A stretch of 64,000 nt of DNA from HK1 sp965204915 (GTDB lineage: Bacteria > Pseudomonadota > Gammaproteobacteria > HK1), in contig OZ242023.1 of the NCBI GenBank assembly GCA_965204915.1, positions 434,001 to 498,000 of the forward strand. Reading direction: 5' to 3'. A program made the position numbers and the translations under genes. Below, in pieces: positions 22,390 to 30,839 of this stretch. A model generated the notes under the pieces. The model ran no database searches. It worked only from the letters and a program-made list of their open reading frames with translations, and had not been told where the DNA came from. Each line of letters opens with the position of its first letter. The first letter of the stretch is position 1.

Positions 22390-22870
22390 TGCCTGACTCC
22401 GCATCCTGCGTTGGTCGCAAACTTACGCTTTCCGGCCCTTGATGACAACACCTCACCCCGTTCAGGCCGGAGCCGTTCCAAGCTGGCCGGATCCCTGCTC
22501 CCGGGCCTGTCGCCATGCCTCTCGATCGCGCCTGTCGGCGTCCCCCGACAGTCCCGATTCCCCTCGATGCCGTAATCCGGATACCCAAGCGCGCACCTGA
22601 AGGCCGCAGCGTGAAATGATGCTGTATCCGCGTCTGTCCACGTCGTTTCCCATCGGCCGGATCTCCAACCCCGGATGCTGCTGCCGCATCCGGTCCGGCG
22701 GCAGGCCGGCGAACGCATTGCCGTCGTCCCCGGGCCGTCGTCCCCGGCCTGTCCGAAGCTCACCTGGTACCGTTGTCCGGACGCCCGGCCCGAAACGTGG
22801 GTGGCGCTCGAACCGGGTCCACGCCCATCCCATGCCCTTGCCCGAAGCCGGGACGCGCCCGGGAGCTCGG
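22390..22870. other. Intergenic stretch between the oxidase cluster and ccmA
   Basis: This 480-bp stretch separates the divergent oxidase cluster (minus) from ccmA (plus). Open frames here have no recognisable protein features and are probably chance frames of GC-rich DNA. I see nothing else in it apart from the upstream elements listed separately. Confidence 0.5.
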
Positions 22871-22874
22871 CGCG

Positions 22875-22880
22875 TATAAT
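22875..22880 (+). promoter_or_regulatory. Perfect -10 hexamer TATAAT before ccmA
   Basis: TATAAT occurs 40 bp upstream of the ccmA GTG start in otherwise very GC-rich DNA (GCGCGTATAATCCGCG). No good -35 hexamer lies at the expected distance, so activation or a weak promoter is likely. The position fits the start of the ccm operon transcript. Confidence 0.5.
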
Positions 22881-22919
22881 CCGCGCCGGCCGGTTCGAGC
22901 CGAACGCCAGGACCCCCCG

Positions 22920-23576
22920 GTGCCGCCGACGGAGCACGACAGCGCCAGCCCCCTCCTCCTGGAGACCGTCAACCTGTCCTGCCTTCGCGGCGACCGCCTG
23001 TTGTTCCAGGATCTGGCGGTGCGGGTCACTGCCGGGGAGGTCGTCCAGATCCACGGCCCGAACGGTAGCGGCAAGACCACCTTCCTGCGCATCCTCTGCG
23101 GCCTTCAGCCCCCGGGCGGCGGACATGTCCGCTGGCGCGGTCGGGAGGTGTCGCCGGGGGCATCGGAGGTACGAGCCGAGGTCCAGTACGTCGGCCATGC
23201 CGGCGGCGTGAAGCTCGACCTCACGCCGCGTGAGAACCTCGACGTGGCCATCGCGCTCGGCGCCCGGCCGACCGGAACCACCGCGGGCGCCGCCCTCGTC
23301 CGCCTCGGGATCGGCAGGTTCCGGGACGTCCCCGCCCGCGCCCTCTCGGCCGGCCAGCGCCAGCGCGTGGCCCTGGCCCGCCTGCTCACCTGCGCCGCCG
23401 CACTGTGGGTGCTCGACGAACCCTTCACCGCGCTCGATGCCCGCGGCGTCGCGATCATCGATGCGATGCTGCGCGAGCACACCGAGGCCGGCGGCGGCGC
23501 GGTGATCGCCAGCCATCATCCGGTGGCGCTGGCCGGCGTGACCCCCCGGCTCGTCCGGATCGACACGAAGACATGA
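22920..23576 (+). CDS. ccmA: Heme exporter ATP-binding protein CcmA
   Basis: The ATPase of the CcmABCD complex, which releases holo-CcmE during cytochrome c maturation. It is 218 residues from the GTG at 22920, with AGGA 7 bases upstream. ABC motifs are visible: Walker A HGPNGSGKTT, the signature LSAGQRQRVALARLL and Walker B LWVLDEPFTALD, with H-loop ASHH. The stop overlaps the ccmB start (ATGA). A longer frame extends upstream but has no better start. Confidence 0.93.
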   Translation: MPPTEHDSASPLLLETVNLSCLRGDRLLFQDLAVRVTAGEVVQIHGPNGSGKTTFLRILCGLQPPGGGHVRWRGREVSPGASEVRAEVQYVGHAGGVKLDLTPRENLDVAIALGARPTGTTAGAALVRLGIGRFRDVPARALSAGQRQRVALARLLTCAAALWVLDEPFTALDARGVAIIDAMLREHTEAGGGAVIASHHPVALAGVTPRLVRIDTKT

Positions 23577-24238
23577 GGGCGTTCACCGCCATCGTGCGCC
23601 GCGACCTGATCCTGGCGGCGCGCTACCGCGCGGAGGCACTGAACCCGCTGCTGTTCTTCCTCATCGTGGTCTCCCTCGTCCCGCTCGGACTGAATCCCCG
23701 CCGCGAGGTGCTGGCGCTCATCGCGCCGGGGATCGTCTGGATCGGGGCGCTCCTCGCCGCCCTCCTCTCGCTGGAGCGGATGTTCCGGACGGATTTCGAG
23801 GACGGCTCGCTGGAGCTCATGCTGATCAGTCCGCATCCGCTGCCGCTCATCGTACTGGCGAAGATCGTCGCGCACTGGCTGGTCACGGGCCTGCCGCTGC
23901 TGGCGGCGGCGCCGTTGATCGCGCTGCTGCTCGGCCTGCCGGGCCGAAGCCTGGCGGTGCTGCTGGCGACCCTGGCCCTCGGAACCCCCGCGCTGAGCGC
24001 GGTGGGGGCGATCGGCGTCGCGCTGACGGTGGGGCTGCGTCGCGGCGGGATGCTGCTGTCCCTGCTCGTCCTGCCCCTCTACGTTCCGGTGCTCGTCTTC
24101 GCGGCGGGCGCGGTGGCCGCCGCCGCGGGCGGACTCCCGGCCCTCGGCCAGCTCTACGTGCTCGGGGCGCTGGCCGCGCTGTCGCTCAGCCTCGCGCCGC
24201 TCGCGGCCGCGGCGGCGCTGAGGATCGGCATGAGCTGA
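23573..24238 (+). CDS. ccmB: Heme exporter membrane protein CcmB
   Basis: A 221-residue, six-helix membrane component of the CcmABCD release complex. It starts MRAFTAIVRRDLILAARYRAE, and the motif FEDGSLELMLISPHPLP in the first cytoplasmic loop is typical of CcmB. The start overlaps the ccmA stop by four bases. A 10-bp perfect hairpin follows and a 209-bp gap separates it from ccmC. Confidence 0.93.
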   Translation: MRAFTAIVRRDLILAARYRAEALNPLLFFLIVVSLVPLGLNPRREVLALIAPGIVWIGALLAALLSLERMFRTDFEDGSLELMLISPHPLPLIVLAKIVAHWLVTGLPLLAAAPLIALLLGLPGRSLAVLLATLALGTPALSAVGAIGVALTVGLRRGGMLLSLLVLPLYVPVLVFAAGAVAAAAGGLPALGQLYVLGALAALSLSLAPLAAAAALRIGMS

Positions 24239-24253
24239 AGCAAATGGCACGAG

Positions 24254-24280
24254 TCCGCCGGCCCTACACCGGCCGGCGGA
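24254..24280. other. Perfect 10-bp hairpin between ccmB and ccmC
   Basis: TCCGCCGGCC and GGCCGGCGGA form a perfect stem with a 7-base loop 15 bp after ccmB. No T-run follows, so it is more likely an attenuator, RNA stabiliser or remnant of a dispersed repeat than a full terminator. The rest of the gap to 24447 shows nothing recognisable. Confidence 0.45.
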
Positions 24281-24447
24281 TCGTCGAGATGTGAATCGCC
24301 TCGATTCCCGGGGTACCCTTCCCCGCCATGCGCTACGGCACGGCAGACGTCGGAATCCTGGGAGCATCGAACATGGGAGTGCATGACAGTGCCACCGAGG
24401 CATCCCGTCGCGCCGGAGGAGGCGCGCGGCCGACGGCGGGGTGATCC

Positions 24448-25194
24448 ATGTGGGCGTTCTTCCACCGCTTCGCGTCCCCGCCGCACTTCTACCGGCTGTC
24501 CGGACGCATGGCTCCGTGGATCGGCTGGGCCTGCCTCGGGACGATGGTCGGGGGGCTCTACGGCGGGCTCGTCGCCGCCCCGCCCGACTACCAGCAGGGC
24601 GAGAGCTACCGGATCATCTTCGTCCACGTGCCGAGCGCATGGATGTCGCTGTTCATCTACGTGGCGATGGCCGGGGCGAGCGCCGTGGCCCTGGTCTGGC
24701 GGATCAAGCTGGCCGAGGTGGTGGCGATCGCGAGTGCGCCGGTGGGCGCTTCGTTCACCTTCCTCGCCCTGGTGACGGGCTCGCTGTGGGGCAAGCCGAT
24801 GTGGGGCACGTACTGGGTATGGGACGCACGGCTCACCTCCGAGCTCATCCTGCTCTTTCTCTACTTCGGGGTGATCGGGCTGTACGCGGCGATCGAGGAC
24901 CGGCGCACCGCGAGCCGCGCGGCCGGGCTCTTCGCCATCGTCGGGGTGGTCAACGTCCCCATCATCCACTACTCCGTCGAGTGGTGGCACACCCTGCACC
25001 AGGGTCCGACGGTGACCAAGCTCTCGGCCCCGTCGATCCACGTTTCGATGCTGGTCCCGCTGCTGCTGATGGCGCTGGCGTTCACGCTCTTCTACGTGAC
25101 GGTGCTGCTGATGCGCGCGCGCTGCGAGGTGCTGGAGCGCGAGCGCAACGCCGGCTGGGTGCGGGAACTTGTCACCGGAGAGGGGTCCAACTGA
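24448..25194 (+). CDS. ccmC: Heme exporter protein CcmC
   Basis: A 248-residue, six-helix membrane protein that holds heme for transfer to CcmE. The tryptophan-rich heme-handling motif is WGKPMWGTYWVWDARLTSELIL. Conserved periplasmic histidines are in IIFVHVPSAWMS and in SVEWWHTLHQGPT. It starts 3-4 bp before the next gene region and is followed by ccmD at two bases' distance. Confidence 0.95.
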   Translation: MWAFFHRFASPPHFYRLSGRMAPWIGWACLGTMVGGLYGGLVAAPPDYQQGESYRIIFVHVPSAWMSLFIYVAMAGASAVALVWRIKLAEVVAIASAPVGASFTFLALVTGSLWGKPMWGTYWVWDARLTSELILLFLYFGVIGLYAAIEDRRTASRAAGLFAIVGVVNVPIIHYSVEWWHTLHQGPTVTKLSAPSIHVSMLVPLLLMALAFTLFYVTVLLMRARCEVLERERNAGWVRELVTGEGSN

Positions 25195-25196
25195 CC

Positions 25197-25397
25197 ATGC
25201 CCGAGCCCGTCGCCGAATACTTCCGCATGGGCGGCTACGCCTTCTACGTCTGGGGCTCGTACGCCGTGGTGCTCGTGGTGCTCGTGCTCAACCTGGCCGC
25301 CCCCGCGCTCAGGCTCCGCCGGGTGCGCCGGACGCTTGCCCGGCAGGCCCGCTTCACGGAGGACCCGGACCCCGGGCAGGACCGCGATGACCCGTAG
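25197..25397 (+). CDS. ccmD: Heme exporter protein CcmD
   Basis: A 66-residue protein with one membrane helix (about residues 14-34) starting MPEPVAEYFRMGGYAFYVWGSY, which is the usual CcmD opening with the G-x-Y-A-x-Y-V-W-x-S-Y pattern. It stabilises the CcmABCE intermediate. The stop region overlaps the start of ccmE by 11 bases. Confidence 0.9.
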   Translation: MPEPVAEYFRMGGYAFYVWGSYAVVLVVLVLNLAAPALRLRRVRRTLARQARFTEDPDPGQDRDDP

Positions 25398-25848
25398 AGG
25401 CCAGAGGATGCTCTTCGTGGGCATGATCGTCGCCGGGGTGGCGGCGGCGGCGGGGCTCGTCATCGCCGCGATGGGCGAAAACATGCTCTACTTCTACAGT
25501 CCGAGCCAGATCCGGGCGGGGGAGGCGCCGAGCGGGCCGAGCATCCGGGTCGGCGGACTGGTGGTGGAAGGCAGCGTGCGGCGCGGCGAAGGGCTGGAGG
25601 TCTCGTTCACCCTCACCGACGGGGCCGAGGCGGTGGACGTGCGCTACGCCGGCATCCTGCCGGACCTGTTCCGCGAGGGGCAGGGGATCGTGGCCTCGGG
25701 GGTGCTGGAGGCGGGGGGCGGGCGCCTGCGGGCCGAGGAAGTCCTCGCCAAGCACGACGAGAACTACATGCCGCCGGAGGTCGCGGAGGCGATGGAGATG
25801 GCCAGGCAGGGCGGCAAGATGACACCGCCCCATGGAGCGCGGGAATGA
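25387..25848 (+). CDS. ccmE: Periplasmic heme chaperone CcmE
   Basis: A 153-residue membrane-anchored OB-fold protein that binds heme covalently and hands it to CcmF. It starts MTRRGQRMLFVGM at 25387 with a hydrophobic anchor to about residue 28. The heme-binding His is in VLAKHDENYMPPEV, and the region GGLVVEGSVRRG is typical. It overlaps ccmD. Repeats separate it from ccmF. Confidence 0.95.
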   Translation: MTRRGQRMLFVGMIVAGVAAAAGLVIAAMGENMLYFYSPSQIRAGEAPSGPSIRVGGLVVEGSVRRGEGLEVSFTLTDGAEAVDVRYAGILPDLFREGQGIVASGVLEAGGGRLRAEEVLAKHDENYMPPEVAEAMEMARQGGKMTPPHGARE

Positions 25849-25861
25849 CGGGAGAGCCTTG

Positions 25862-26043
25862 CCGTTCCCGGGAGCGGCGCGTCCTGACGGACATGGGCGT
25901 CCCGCCCGCAGCGGACCGAAGGGTCCGGGGCCGAAGGTCCGCGGTCATTTGCAGCGGGCGGGACGCCCGCGCTCCCAAGGGCGCCTCTCGGCCGTCATTC
26001 CCGCGAAAGCGGGAATCCAGAGACGCCCGCGCTCCCAGGAGGC
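25862..26043. repeat. Cluster of dispersed short repeats between ccmE and ccmF
   Basis: The gap holds a partial family B repeat (25862-25909), a perfect 15-bp inverted repeat GGGCGTCCCGCCCGC at 25895-25909 with its complement at 25954-25968, a single arm of the MITE inner repeat (GTCATTCCCGCGAAAGCGGG, near 25995), and a shorter GACGCCCGCGCTCCCA repeat. The large stem could form a strong RNA hairpin inside the ccm operon and lower expression of ccmF and genes beyond. There is no coding sequence here. Confidence 0.7.
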
Positions 26044-26049
26044 ACGGAC

Positions 26050-28041
26050 ATGATCGGTGAGCTCGGCCATTTCGCGCTGATCCTGGCCTTCGTGGTCGCC
26101 TCGATCCAGGGCGTGGTGCCGTTGCTCGGGGCGTGGCGCCGGATCCCGGCCTGGACCGCGGTGGCGGTCTCCGCCGCGCGGGCGCAGTTCCTGCTGATCG
26201 GGATCTCCTACCTCTGCCTCACCCACCTGTTCATCGTCTCCGACTTCAGCTTCACCTACGTCGCGCAGAACTCCAATACCGCGCTGCCGCTCTTCTACAA
26301 GGTCTCCGCGGTATGGGGCGCCCACGAAGGCTCGATGCTGCTGTGGGCCGCCATCCTCGCGGGATGGGGCTTCGTGGTGGCGACCCTCAGCGCCTCCCTG
26401 CCCGACACCTTCCGCGCGCGGGTGCTGGCGGTGATCGCGCTGGTGAGCGTCGGGTTCCACCTCTTCATGCTCCTCACCTCCAACCCCTTCGAGCGGCTGC
26501 TCCCCGCGCCCCCGGAAGGGCGCGACCTCAACCCCCTGCTCCAGGACCCCGGCATGGCCGCGCATCCGCCCCTGCTCTACATGGGCTACGTCGGCCTCGT
26601 GGTGCCCTTCGCTTTCGCGGTCGCGGCCCTGCTGGAAGGCCGCATCGACCTCGCGTGGACGCGCTGGACCCGGCCCTGGACCACCGTCGCCTGGGCCTTC
26701 CTCACCAGCGGGATCATGCTCGGGAGCTGGTGGGCCTACAGCGAGCTGGGCTGGGGCGGCTGGTGGTTCTGGGATCCGGTGGAGAACGCCTCGTTCATGC
26801 CCTGGCTGGTGGCCACCGCCCTGATCCACTCCCTGGCGGTGACCGAGCAGCGCGGCGCGTTCCGCGCGTGGACCCTGCTGCTGGCGATCTCCGGATTCTC
26901 GCTGAGCCTGCTCGGGACCTTCCTGGTGCGCTCCGGGGTGCTGGTCTCGGTCCATGCCTTCGCCACCGATCCGGCGCGCGGGGTGTTCATCCTCGCCTTC
27001 CTCGGGCTGGTGATCGGCTCCGCCCTCGGCCTCTATGCGTGGCGGGCGGCCCGCCTCGCCGGCGGCGGCAGCTTCGAGCCCTGCTCGCGCGAGACCTTCC
27101 TGCTCGCCAACAACGTGCTCCTGGTCGCCACGTCGGGGACGGTCCTCCTCGGCACCCTCTACCCGCTGCTGATCGACGCCCTGGGCCAGGGGAAGATCTC
27201 GGTGGGTCCGCCCTACTTCAACGCGGTCTTCGTGCCGCTGATGCTGCCGCTGGCCGCGCTGCTCGGGTTCGCGCCGCTCGCCCGCTGGAAGGGCGACGAG
27301 TGGCGGCGCCTGCTGCGCAAGCTCCGGCTCCCCTTTGCGGTCGTGGTGATCGCGTCGGTGGCGCTGGCGTTCGGCACCCCTGCCTCGTGGGCGATGGCGG
27401 CGGGTACCGGATTCGCGCTGTGGATCGTCGCGGGGGTCGTGCTGGGGCTGCGGGACCGCCTCCGGCACCGGCACGGCGGCGGGTCCGTGCGGCGCGCGCT
27501 CGGCCGCGGCTTCACCGGCATGACCCTGGCCCATCTCGGAGCCGCGGTGTTCATCGCCGGGGTCACCTGGACCACCGGCGCGGGGGTGGAACGCGACGTG
27601 CGGCTCGCCCCCGGAGAGAGCGCGACCCTCGCCGGGTATTCGTTCCGGTTCGAGGGCATGTCCGGGCATCTCGGACCCAACTACCGCGCCCTGCGCGGCA
27701 CCCTGCACGTCTCGCGCGACGGCGAGCGCGGAGACGAGCCGGTGGCGGTGCTCCACCCGGAGAAGCGCACCTACATCAGCCAGGCCCAGCCGATGACGGA
27801 GGCGGCGGTTCACGCCGGCTTCACCCGCGACCTCTACGTCGCGCTCGGCGAGCCGGTCGAGGATGCGGACGGGGCGTGGACGATGCAGCTCCAGTACAAG
27901 CCGCTGGTGCGCTGGATCTGGCTCGGACCGCTCATGATGGCGATCGGCGGCCTGCTCGCGGCGAGCGATCGCCGGTACCGGCCCTCCCTCCGGCCGGAAC
28001 GGGCGCCGGTGGCGGTGGACGGGGCGCGCGCCTATGGTTGA
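26050..28041 (+). CDS. ccmF: Cytochrome c heme lyase subunit CcmF
   Basis: A 663-residue polytopic membrane protein that ligates heme from CcmE to apocytochromes together with CcmH. The tryptophan-rich WWD motif is present as WGGWWFWDPVENASFMPW. Other family segments are YMGYVGLVVPF and SGVLVSVHAFATDPARG, with conserved His in the membrane loops. AGGAGG lies about 10 bases upstream of the ATG. The 231-bp gap after it, where ccmG (dsbE) normally sits, contains no thioredoxin-like open frame. Confidence 0.95.
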   Translation: MIGELGHFALILAFVVASIQGVVPLLGAWRRIPAWTAVAVSAARAQFLLIGISYLCLTHLFIVSDFSFTYVAQNSNTALPLFYKVSAVWGAHEGSMLLWAAILAGWGFVVATLSASLPDTFRARVLAVIALVSVGFHLFMLLTSNPFERLLPAPPEGRDLNPLLQDPGMAAHPPLLYMGYVGLVVPFAFAVAALLEGRIDLAWTRWTRPWTTVAWAFLTSGIMLGSWWAYSELGWGGWWFWDPVENASFMPWLVATALIHSLAVTEQRGAFRAWTLLLAISGFSLSLLGTFLVRSGVLVSVHAFATDPARGVFILAFLGLVIGSALGLYAWRAARLAGGGSFEPCSRETFLLANNVLLVATSGTVLLGTLYPLLIDALGQGKISVGPPYFNAVFVPLMLPLAALLGFAPLARWKGDEWRRLLRKLRLPFAVVVIASVALAFGTPASWAMAAGTGFALWIVAGVVLGLRDRLRHRHGGGSVRRALGRGFTGMTLAHLGAAVFIAGVTWTTGAGVERDVRLAPGESATLAGYSFRFEGMSGHLGPNYRALRGTLHVSRDGERGDEPVAVLHPEKRTYISQAQPMTEAAVHAGFTRDLYVALGEPVEDADGAWTMQLQYKPLVRWIWLGPLMMAIGGLLAASDRRYRPSLRPERAPVAVDGARAYG

Positions 28042-28272
28042 GCGCGGCGTACCCGCAACCTCTCCGAGCGCCGCGTTCGGGAATGGTGGATGGAGGAGAC
28101 TCGGGCCGGACGGGCGGATGCATCCGGCTGAAACACATGGCCTGCGCGCACCGGTCCGCCCCCACCCCGCTCGTGGATGCCGTGCGGACGTATCCGCGTC
28201 GATGATTGGGCAAGGAGCAGATCCATCCATACCGCTGGCCGCCATCGGGGATCGCGAGTGACGGAGCGGACC

Positions 28273-28758
28273 ATGCACATGTCCACGATCGAACACGGCC
28301 TGCGCGCCCTCGTACTCGCCGCCGTCATCGGGCTCGCGGGCGGTGGTGCGGCGGTCCACGCGGCGAGCGTGTTCGAGCCCCGCAGCTTCGCCAACCCCGA
28401 GCACGAGGAGCGGTACCACGCCCTCATCGACGAGCTCCGGTGCCTCGTGTGCCAGAACCAGACCATCGCCGAATCGAACGCCGATCTCGCCTCCGATCTC
28501 CGGCGCGAGGTGTACCGGATGGTCGAGGACGGGCAGAGTGCGGAGGAGGTCGCCGGGTTCATGGTCGCGCGCTACGGGGACTTCGTGCTCTACCGTCCAC
28601 CGCTGCGGGGTGGCACGGTGCTGCTCTGGGCCGGACCCTTCCTGCTCGCCGCGGCCGGTCTGGCCGTGCTCGCAGTGCATCTGCGCCGGCGCCGGAGGGC
28701 CAAGGCAGCGCCGATCGGCGAAGATGCGCGCGAGCGCTTGCGGCGCCTCATGGAATGA
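28273..28758 (+). CDS. ccmH: Cytochrome c maturation protein CcmH
   Basis: A 161-residue membrane-anchored thiol protein that reduces the CXXCH of apocytochromes for heme attachment. The active motif is LRCLVCQNQTIAESNADLA, preceded by a signal-like helix and followed by a C-terminal helix (GGTVLLWAGPFLLAAAGL). The start ATG at 28273 has GGAG 6 bases upstream; a GTG at 28258 is possible. The CcmI-like TPR extension of fused CcmH proteins is absent. The stop overlaps the start of the multicopper oxidase gene (ATGA), which is coupled to it. Confidence 0.93.
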   Translation: MHMSTIEHGLRALVLAAVIGLAGGGAAVHAASVFEPRSFANPEHEERYHALIDELRCLVCQNQTIAESNADLASDLRREVYRMVEDGQSAEEVAGFMVARYGDFVLYRPPLRGGTVLLWAGPFLLAAAGLAVLAVHLRRRRRAKAAPIGEDARERLRRLME

Positions 28759-30164
28759 GCCTCTCGCGCAGACGGTTTCTCGCGGGCGCCGGGGCGCTTG
28801 CACTGGCGGGGCCGGCCGCCGCTCGGACCGCGGAACCGGACGTGGCGCCGGGGCCGACGGCCCTGCGCGCCGCCCCCGGATCGGCCCGCCTCGCACCCCC
28901 GGACTACCCGGAGACGCCGATCTGGGGATACGACGGACGGGTGCCGGGTCCGGTGCTCCGCGTGGCGCAAGGCGGGCGGCTGATCCGCCGCTTCGTCAAC
29001 GAGCTTCCCCAGCCCTCCACGATCCACTGGCACGGGATCCGGATCGCAAACCCGATGGACGGCGTGCCCGAGCTGACCCAGGCGCCCGTTCCTCCGGGCG
29101 GGGACTTCCTCTACGACTTCGTCGCGCCGGACGCGGGGACTTGGTGGTACCACCCGCACCACCGCCCGTGGGAGCAGACGGCGCACGGCCTGTACGGCGC
29201 GCTCGTCGTCGAGGAGCCGCTGCCGCCCCGGGTCGACCGGGACGAGGTCCTGCTGATCGACGACTGGCGCCTCACCGAGGATGCGCGCATCCACGAGAGC
29301 TTCGGCGCGATGATGGACTGGTCGCACGCCGGGCGCATCGGCAACTGGGTGACGGTCAACGGCGACGGGGATTTCCGGCTCCCCGCCAGGCACCGGGAAC
29401 GGCTGCGGTTGCGGCTGGCCAACACCGCGAACGCACGCATCTTCGTCCTCGGGCTGCAAGGGATGGAGGGTTGGATCGTGGCGCTCGACGGCCAGCCCCT
29501 CGATGTACCGGCGCCGATGCCGTCGCCGGAGGGCCGGATCACGCTCGCTCCCGCGCAGCGCGCCGATCTGGTCGTGGACGTCACGGCCGAAGAAGGTGCG
29601 CAGGCGCTTCTGCTTTCGTTCGACCGCGAGCGCGTCCGCCCCGTCGCCACCCTGGACGTCGCGGGCCGGTCCCGCCCGGAGAGGCTTCCGCCACCCCCGC
29701 CGTTGCCGGCCAACCCCGTCCCTCCGCTCGGGCCTCTCGCGGATGCGCGATCGGCGACGCTCCGCATGGAAGGCGGGGCCATGGGCAGGATGCGCGAAGC
29801 GGTGCTGGACGGACGGACGACGGGGATCCGCGACTTGGTGAAGGCAGGCCGGGCATGGGCCATGAACGGCCTTGCCGAGATGCCGGAAAAGCCCCTTCTC
29901 ACCGCATCGCGCGACGAGACGGTCCGGATTGCGATGATCAACGACACCGCGTGGCCTCACGCCATGCACCTGCACGGCCACCACTTCCGCCGGCTCGGCC
30001 AGGCCGGCCGGCTCGGCCCGCTACGCGACACCATCCTGCTCGACCGGAACGAAAGCGCCGAGATCGCCTTCGTCGCCGACAATCCGGGAGACTGGCTGCT
30101 GCACTGCCACATGCTGGAGCACGCACCCGCCGGTATGAGGACGTGGATCAGAGTGGCGGCCTGA
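28755..30164 (+). CDS. Tat-exported multicopper oxidase
   Basis: A 469-residue protein with a Tat signal (SRRRFLAGAGALALAGPAAA) and three cupredoxin domains. The four copper-binding segments are present in order: IHWHGIRIA, WYHPHHRPW, HAMHLHGHHFRR and HCHMLEHAPAG, the last giving the type 1 and trinuclear ligands with an axial Met. Such enzymes oxidise organic or metal substrates and reduce O2 to water. Its coupling to ccmH and to the next cytochrome c gene suggests a periplasmic electron-transfer role; the substrate is not evident from sequence. No Met-rich CueO-like insert is visible. Confidence 0.9.
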   Translation: MSLSRRRFLAGAGALALAGPAAARTAEPDVAPGPTALRAAPGSARLAPPDYPETPIWGYDGRVPGPVLRVAQGGRLIRRFVNELPQPSTIHWHGIRIANPMDGVPELTQAPVPPGGDFLYDFVAPDAGTWWYHPHHRPWEQTAHGLYGALVVEEPLPPRVDRDEVLLIDDWRLTEDARIHESFGAMMDWSHAGRIGNWVTVNGDGDFRLPARHRERLRLRLANTANARIFVLGLQGMEGWIVALDGQPLDVPAPMPSPEGRITLAPAQRADLVVDVTAEEGAQALLLSFDRERVRPVATLDVAGRSRPERLPPPPPLPANPVPPLGPLADARSATLRMEGGAMGRMREAVLDGRTTGIRDLVKAGRAWAMNGLAEMPEKPLLTASRDETVRIAMINDTAWPHAMHLHGHHFRRLGQAGRLGPLRDTILLDRNESAEIAFVADNPGDWLLHCHMLEHAPAGMRTWIRVAA

Positions 30165-30190
30165 ACAATCGTCGAACGAGGAGGATCCCG

Positions 30191-30628
30191 GTGACCATTC
30201 GAACCATCCTGCCCGCACTCGCGATGCTCGTCGCGGCGATGCCCGCGTACGCCACCGGCGCCGAAAGATCCGAACGCTGGTACGACCCACCCCGGATCGA
30301 ATCGGGAGGAGCCGTCTACGCGGAGCACTGCGCACGCTGCCACGGAGCACGCGGCGAGGCGACCCCGAACTGGAGAACGAGGGAGGCGGACGGGGCGTTT
30401 CCACCGCCGCCGCTCAACGGCACCGCCCATACGTGGCACCACCCGTTCCGGATCCTGGCGCAGCAGATCAAGTTCGGTGCGCCCGGAGGGACGGGGAAGA
30501 TGCCGGCGTTCCAGGGCGTGCTCACCGACGAGGAGATCATCAACGTCATCGCATGGTTCCAGAGCCTGTGGCCGGAGGAGATCTACCGGCAATGGTGGGC
30601 CATCCAGCAGCGCGCGTCGCAGCAGTGA
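30191..30628 (+). CDS. Periplasmic monoheme cytochrome c
   Basis: A 145-residue exported cytochrome starting with GTG at 30191 after GAGGAGGAT. The signal peptide ends near MPAYATGA; the heme motif is AEHCARCHGARGE near residue 50, with candidate Met ligand in GTGKMPAFQGVL. It follows the multicopper oxidase by 26 bases and is a natural electron donor or acceptor for it. The 211 bp beyond (30629-30839) show no gene. Confidence 0.88.
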   Translation: MTIRTILPALAMLVAAMPAYATGAERSERWYDPPRIESGGAVYAEHCARCHGARGEATPNWRTREADGAFPPPPLNGTAHTWHHPFRILAQQIKFGAPGGTGKMPAFQGVLTDEEIINVIAWFQSLWPEEIYRQWWAIQQRASQQ

Positions 30629-30839
30629 GGTGCGGGTGCCGCCGGTTGAAGGGCGATCGGAACCACCACGAGGGTGAGCGGCTACGGGGCGTGGTCGGTC
30701 GCCATGGATCCTTCGGCCACATGCCGACGGTACCGGGGTTCAAGGATTCCCCCCCTCCTCCCCCCTCCCCCGATGGGTCGTGAGATGGGTCGTGAACGGT
30801 CCGGAATCGAGCCGAACAGGAACCACAAAGGAGGCGCAC

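Noticed and set aside
22462..22833. 123-residue minus-strand frame between the oxidase cluster and ccmA
   Set aside because: No signal peptide, helix pattern or recognisable motif. Its sequence reads like chance translation of GC-rich DNA.
24254..24280. Rho-independent terminator after ccmB
   Set aside because: The stem is perfect but no T-run follows, and ccmC-E continue the same pathway on the same strand. It is listed only as a hairpin.
26000..26022. CRISPR-like direct repeats around ATTCCCGCGAAAGCGGGAAT
   Set aside because: The copies are palindromic, dispersed and not regularly spaced, and no spacers or cas genes are present.
25945..28896. 983-residue minus-strand frame under ccmF
   Set aside because: Composition is His/Gln/Arg/Gly rich without structure and it mirrors ccmF. 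CcmF motifs on the plus strand are decisive.
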